DNA of 64,000 nucleotides. It comes from Onthophagus taurus. Lineage: Eukaryota > Arthropoda > Insecta > Coleoptera > Scarabaeidae. The notes beneath the pieces are model-generated. The model was not told the DNA's origin, did not search any database, and saw only the letters and a list, made by a program, of their open reading frames with translations. The stretch spans positions 21,953,001-22,017,000 of the forward strand of contig NC_091972.1 of assembly GCF_036711975.1 (NCBI RefSeq), given 5' to 3'. Shown here piece by piece: positions 59,390 to 64,000 of the stretch (position 1 is the first letter of the stretch; each line of letters starts with the position of its first letter). A program made the position numbers and the translations under genes.

Positions 59390-60230
59390 TTCAATATGGT
59401 TTGTCTTAGAAAGATTAAACTTGCAAATAGTGCAATGTTATCATAAGAAATTTTTGATTAGACGCATCGTTTTCGAGTTATTTGCAAAAAGATACAACTT
59501 CGATTTTGAAATATTTTCATTAATTTCGTAGGTGCCTATGAAAATCGATTGTAAGTAAAACAGTAAAGCAACTGTCATTATTACCCAACATACGTTAGTC
59601 GCTAATAGTTGTTTAAAATGGCAAATAATTACAGTTTTCGCGAGCAAACTGCTTTTAACGTTTATTTTAACGTCGTAACGTTGGGAGAGTTAGGCAATGC
59701 TAACGCAGCGGCGAAACGATATTGCAAAAAGTTTCCGAACTGCGCACAAACTGATAAAAAAACATTTCTAAAAGTATGTAAATAAAGTGAATCAGAGGTC
59801 AATTCGTACACCCGAACTAGAAAAACATTTTGGATTTTGTAGCAGATCCTAGTACTGCTAGTACTGTTAATATCAATAGTTCGGACATTTCGGAATATCC
59901 AAAACAATAGCTTGGGGTATCCTACACGAACAGCAATTACATCCATACCAGTTGTCGACAGAACAAGAATTAAAAATTGCTGATCATCGGTTGCGAGTAT
60001 AGTTTTGCTATACTATGATGTAGCGTTTTTTGAACTGGACTGAACAGCTTTGCGCCTACGTTGTGAATGAAAAAATATGTCAAAAATGAGCTTAAATCTT
60101 TTTGAGAATAACTCGAAAACGATGTGTCTGATCAGAAATTTATAAGAGTGAAAATAATTCTTAAAAAATATAAATTTTTAGAATCAGTTGGAAAATGTAA
60201 CGGTTTACGACATAATAAAAAAGTTTTAAG
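59390..60230 (+). mobile_element. DUF4817-type mariner element relic
   Basis: Inverted arms: GCATCGTTTTCGAGTTATTTGCAAAAAGAT near 59463 is mirrored near 60090-60125. The centre (59660-59790) reads LGELGNANAAAKRYCKKFPN, the DUF4817 helix-turn-helix (YGE..GN...A.RLY.E.FP) found at the N-terminus of this transposase family. Near 59930, TRTAITSIP-like and HPYQ-like remnants of the next helices follow in other frames. The catalytic part is absent. Confidence 0.65.
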
Positions 60231-63200
60231 GAAATAAACTTTGTGAACTCTCTATAACATTGATCCTGCGGTTACATATTTTCAAAAGTGATCTTAAACG
60301 ATTTGTCGTGATAACATTGCACTGTTTGCTAAATTTTATCTTTCTAATACAAACCAAATTGAAAACACTTACGAAAATGTTTAAAAATTTCTTAACATTT
60401 ATATTAAATTTAGTTTATGTAAATTATGATAAATTTTATTTTCTGTACATGGATAAACTGAATAAATTTTGGATTAAAGTTTGGATGACTAAGTTTCGAA
60501 TTGCATTTCTCACCAACCCAATTTCAACTAGCAATTAAAACAAATAAAATATTTACTTTATTTTCGACCAAAATAAATTTTCATTTACCTCACCAAAAAA
60601 AAATAGATATTGGTAAATATTACAAAACAAATATTTGTCCAATGAACGGTTTGAATAAACAATCGTTTATTGAATATTGCGCTGCGTTGTAAGCAAATAA
60701 GACCGATTATAATAAAAACACCACGCACAATAGTTAAAACAGGTAAGTACACTATACGTATTCATTAATAGTGGCGCAAACAGTAATAGATGTTTCAATA
60801 TGGATAACGCAAATATACAAACGAGATATGTTGACGTGTGTTAAATGTTTAGTTGTAATAGTCCAATGAAAATATACAATTGACAGTGGGAATGTTCCAG
60901 AAATACGATGATTTCTAACTTTCAAATGGGCCACCCAAATTTCCTAAATTTAGTAACCGCAAGTTTTAATCGGAGGAAAGAGGCAATATCCGGAACGAAG
61001 TTGACAGAAAAAAGGTCTGACTAATTGGATACGGATGAAATCACTAAATTCCAATTTGAAGTTGAGTCGGCTCTCGATTTTCGTAAGTGCCGATGACTCC
61101 TGAACAGATTTATCGATGGACTATTTATTCGAGACCAGGCTTCTGTTTCCTATATTCTACACAAAATGATTCTGTATATAGACCATCATACACAAATAAG
61201 CTTCTACATCGACAGTTGGGTATCCTCTGAAATACTCTTGCGTACATATGGATATTACTGTTTATTTACGAACGTGATATCCGACATCTTCGAATAATAA
61301 CCACGCCGAAAGAAAGATGCCATCACATGTTAACGTCTCCAACCCTTCATTTTGCTCGATATTTTTATGTCAACGAATCGAGTTTCCCACGCGTTCTATT
61401 AATACGGGAAATACGTTTAGACCTATGAAAAAGGTCAACAAAATTTGTATTGAAGGTGTTGAGGCTAAATCATTGTGAAATTATCAGCATTTATAATACG
61501 ATTTATAAGCTTTTCAAGGAAAGAAACAGCTTTTTATAACATTCTTATGTTCGTTTTTGAGATAATAATTTTTAACTCTTCGCCAACACAACCATAATCA
61601 ATATCTTTATTCATACTTTCATATCTTCATCTGAACTCTTTATTCGGAAGCTATTTATCACCGTGGCGAGCATTACTACGGCATTCACACGTTCCGGACC
61701 GCATCTTCTTGGACCACGGGGGACACAAACCAGTGAACGTCAAGTGATTTATGATGAAAAAATTCAAATATAGCCGGTTTATTTTTCACCTTTCGTATTG
61801 GTGAAGAATTGGCAGAAGCCACCTAGTTTATATACAGTAGTCTCGTGATTGATGATCGAATACACTATGAAAGTGGTAAAATAGAGCTTTATTTTGTACG
61901 GGATGTTTTATCTTTAACTTAATCCTTAAAGTTATCCCAACTCACTATAAAATATAAAATTGTATAAAATAATATGTCGAAAAATTACAGGAATTAACAA
62001 GTACCTAAAGGACAGCATTTATTATTAATAGAGAAGCGGAAAATTGCTCGCTTTTGTGTGAGTTAGAAATTGACATGACATAAAGGACGAAGAAAGGTAA
62101 TAAATTTTAGAACACTTTGTACTTTATTATGTTGGTTTGATTATCTAATTATGTATAAATATATTATTTAATATAATTATAACTTTACGAACTTCATAGT
62201 ATAAAATAAAGCTAGTTTCACTGAAAGCAATTATGCAATACAACATATTCCAAGAATTTCACAACTACGTTTAAATATTTGCAATCATAAGCAAAAAGGT
62301 TAAAGGTTAAAAATAAAAATGGAAATTTATTCAAATTTTGAGTGAAAACGTTGAATTTGAATTAAACCCCGCTTAGATGTTGGATACAGAAATGTAGCAC
62401 AAATTAATACGAATGGGGAATCGGATATAAAACACTTCGAATCCGATGATTCACCAGTAAAGCTTCCCTTGGAAGTCATTTAGTCCTGATGAAAATTTTA
62501 AATGGAACATTATGAAACAATTTTTGTATTCATGTTAAGTTGAAATTAAAGTTTATGATGTTTTTTCATTATTAAACTTTAGCTGCAATTTTAGTAAAAC
62601 GATGTAACGTGGTCCATACGAACCAGGTGCAAGTTAGCAGACGCATCTCTTTTAATGGATCACACATTATTTACGTGGAGTTGGTTTACCGCGTTCCGGT
62701 TAAATATTTACAGGACGTCCGTAGAGCAATCGGGCGGATTGCTGCGATTCATACTTGCCAGTTGAGGAATCGAAACAAATTACTCTCCCGGGAAATCAAT
62801 ATGTCGCTCGTCCGAAGGAACGGGTTGCAAGACTGTACGTTCTTGATCCGACATAGAACCGAACACGTTCTATAAACTAATCGATAATTTTGTTCATTTC
62901 GATAGATTTAAAAAAATATCTTGGATAATTAAAACGATTGTTCGTATGCAGTCTGATTGTGTATCGTAAACCTTACGCGTCCAACACTGCAGGCCCAAGC
63001 AATAAATCTCAACGCTCTAACAGCATTTCGCAATTGTGAAAACATGCGGATGGCTATAAATTTCTCCAGTCTCTAGACATAACGCTAACGCGCCTAGAAA
63101 GAGTTTAGCGTCCAGATTATTTACACCTACACGTCGAGTAGGAGCATGCGATCACAGTGCAGGCGAGCAATTTGATTTACAATGGCCATTTAGATTCGTG

Positions 63201-64000
63201 GACGAGGAAGACGTTAAGTTCTCGAATTGATCCGTTCGCTGTCTGTACATTTAAATAGGCCATCCTCTACATTTACTGTTAAACGCGCACTTTTATTTGT
63301 TCTTTACTTAAATTCTATTACAGGTGTGGAACACTTTCACCTCTGACATACATACAAAATGTCAATGTCGGGGTCAACATCCGTTTATATCCTCTTACGA
63401 AAATAAATGGTTTTACCTTGTCTTGTTTGTGAAAACACTGCCGATTGAGAGAGTCGTGAACAAACAATTACCATCACGGCTTGTTATCTACTTACTAAAT
63501 CAGCAGGAAACCTTTTACGATGTGCACAAGTTCGATAATATGTTGCTGTTTATTGAAGATGTGCATCAATCATAAAATCATTATCAAAGGTAATGGTAAC
63601 GTGTTTGCGTTGTTAGTGTGTAATGTTTTATACGGTTGTGAACTTGATGTCCAACGTAATTACCTATCAAGGTTTGTAGACTGACCCTCGTGCAATTAGT
63701 GACCGAGAGTTAAACCCTAACGCACAATTCTATTGTGCAGGTCGTATCCGTAACTATAGCTTTACTTGACAATCTATTCATCTGCGGAATCTATTGCACA
63801 ATGTTAAGTCCTGTTAAATACTTGATTAATCTACGGAAAATATTACACAATCAAATTGAATTAACTCTATAAACATATTATATTACAAATGCCCATACAA
63901 AATTTTGAAAATTACATTTAATAACCATTTTGTGACAGCCATTAGTTGAACGATATTTCAGTTTTACATCTTTTGCCAAATGAGTAAAGACATTTGAAAC
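60231..64000. other. Presumed intron 1, distal part, partly GC-richer
   Basis: No exon recognised with confidence. 60950-61760 and 62590-63300 are GC-richer, low-repeat stretches that could be conserved regulatory DNA. Frames at 62609-62875 and 63324-63575 are open; the second follows CTATTACAG at 63324, an acceptor-like string, but neither shows a domain. Confidence 0.4.

Noticed and set aside
63324..63575. Second exon of the signal-peptide gene
   Set aside because: An acceptor-like CTATTACAG precedes it, but it runs to a stop without a good donor and shows no extracellular domain.
1..64000. tRNA, rRNA, CRISPR or bacterial systems
   Set aside because: No cloverleaf with A/B boxes, rRNA core or regular repeat-spacer array was seen by eye. 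A tRNA scan would be needed to exclude weak cases.

Overview
This window looks like AT-rich insect nuclear DNA. The evidence is short introns of 51 and 58 bp with GT/AG ends, a signal-peptide first exon followed by a very long intron, and a typical insect mobile-element population: RTE-like, Jockey/CR1-like and RNase H-bearing LINEs, Penelope-type hammerhead motifs, Ty3/gypsy, Tc1/mariner including the DUF4817 type, PIF/Harbinger with a MADF partner, TTAA-flanked elements and many foldback MITEs. A beetle is plausible but the sequence does not prove it. I see no tRNA, rRNA, CRISPR or bacterial content.

Layout. 0-6.2 kb: a MITE, a 1.43 kb palindromic element with a 9-bp target duplication, then unique non-coding DNA. 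6.2-8.7 kb: a decayed RTE-like LINE split by a Jockey-like 3' fragment. 9.5-12.2 kb: a TTAA-flanked element with a YqaJ-like nuclease relic. 14.9-15.6 kb: a LINE ORF1 relic. 16.2 kb: a hammerhead motif on the minus strand. 16.9-18.0 kb: a spliced, partly decayed gene whose last two exons join in frame. 18-22 kb: tandem repeats, then GC-richer unique DNA that may be regulatory. 22.2-25.0 kb: LINE fragments, including an internally deleted gag-bearing LINE on the minus strand. 26-29.6 kb: stacked foldback elements and degenerate repeats. 30.5 kb: a second hammerhead motif. 30.8-32.7 kb: a TIR element carrying a LINE RNase H relic. 36.3-38.5 kb: a palindromic element holding a Tc1 copy. 39.7-41.5 kb: a PIF/Harbinger element with nuclease and MADF genes on opposite strands. 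41.8-45 kb: LINE scraps.

The only convincing host gene start is at about 46.6-47.4 kb on the plus strand: a CpG-rich promoter/5' UTR, two upstream ORFs, an ATG at 47280, a signal peptide and a splice donor at 47401. No second coding exon was recognised, so 47401-64000 is probably its first intron (at least 16.6 kb). That intron holds mariner relics, a gypsy element cut by a TTAA element that itself contains other elements, Penelope-like repeats and a DUF4817 mariner relic.

There is no operon-like cooperation between genes. Most coding-like sequence is dead mobile DNA, and its value is as a record of insertion order. The best leads are the Harbinger nested-gene layout, the TTAA/YqaJ element, the two hammerhead motifs and the uORF that overlaps the host start codon.
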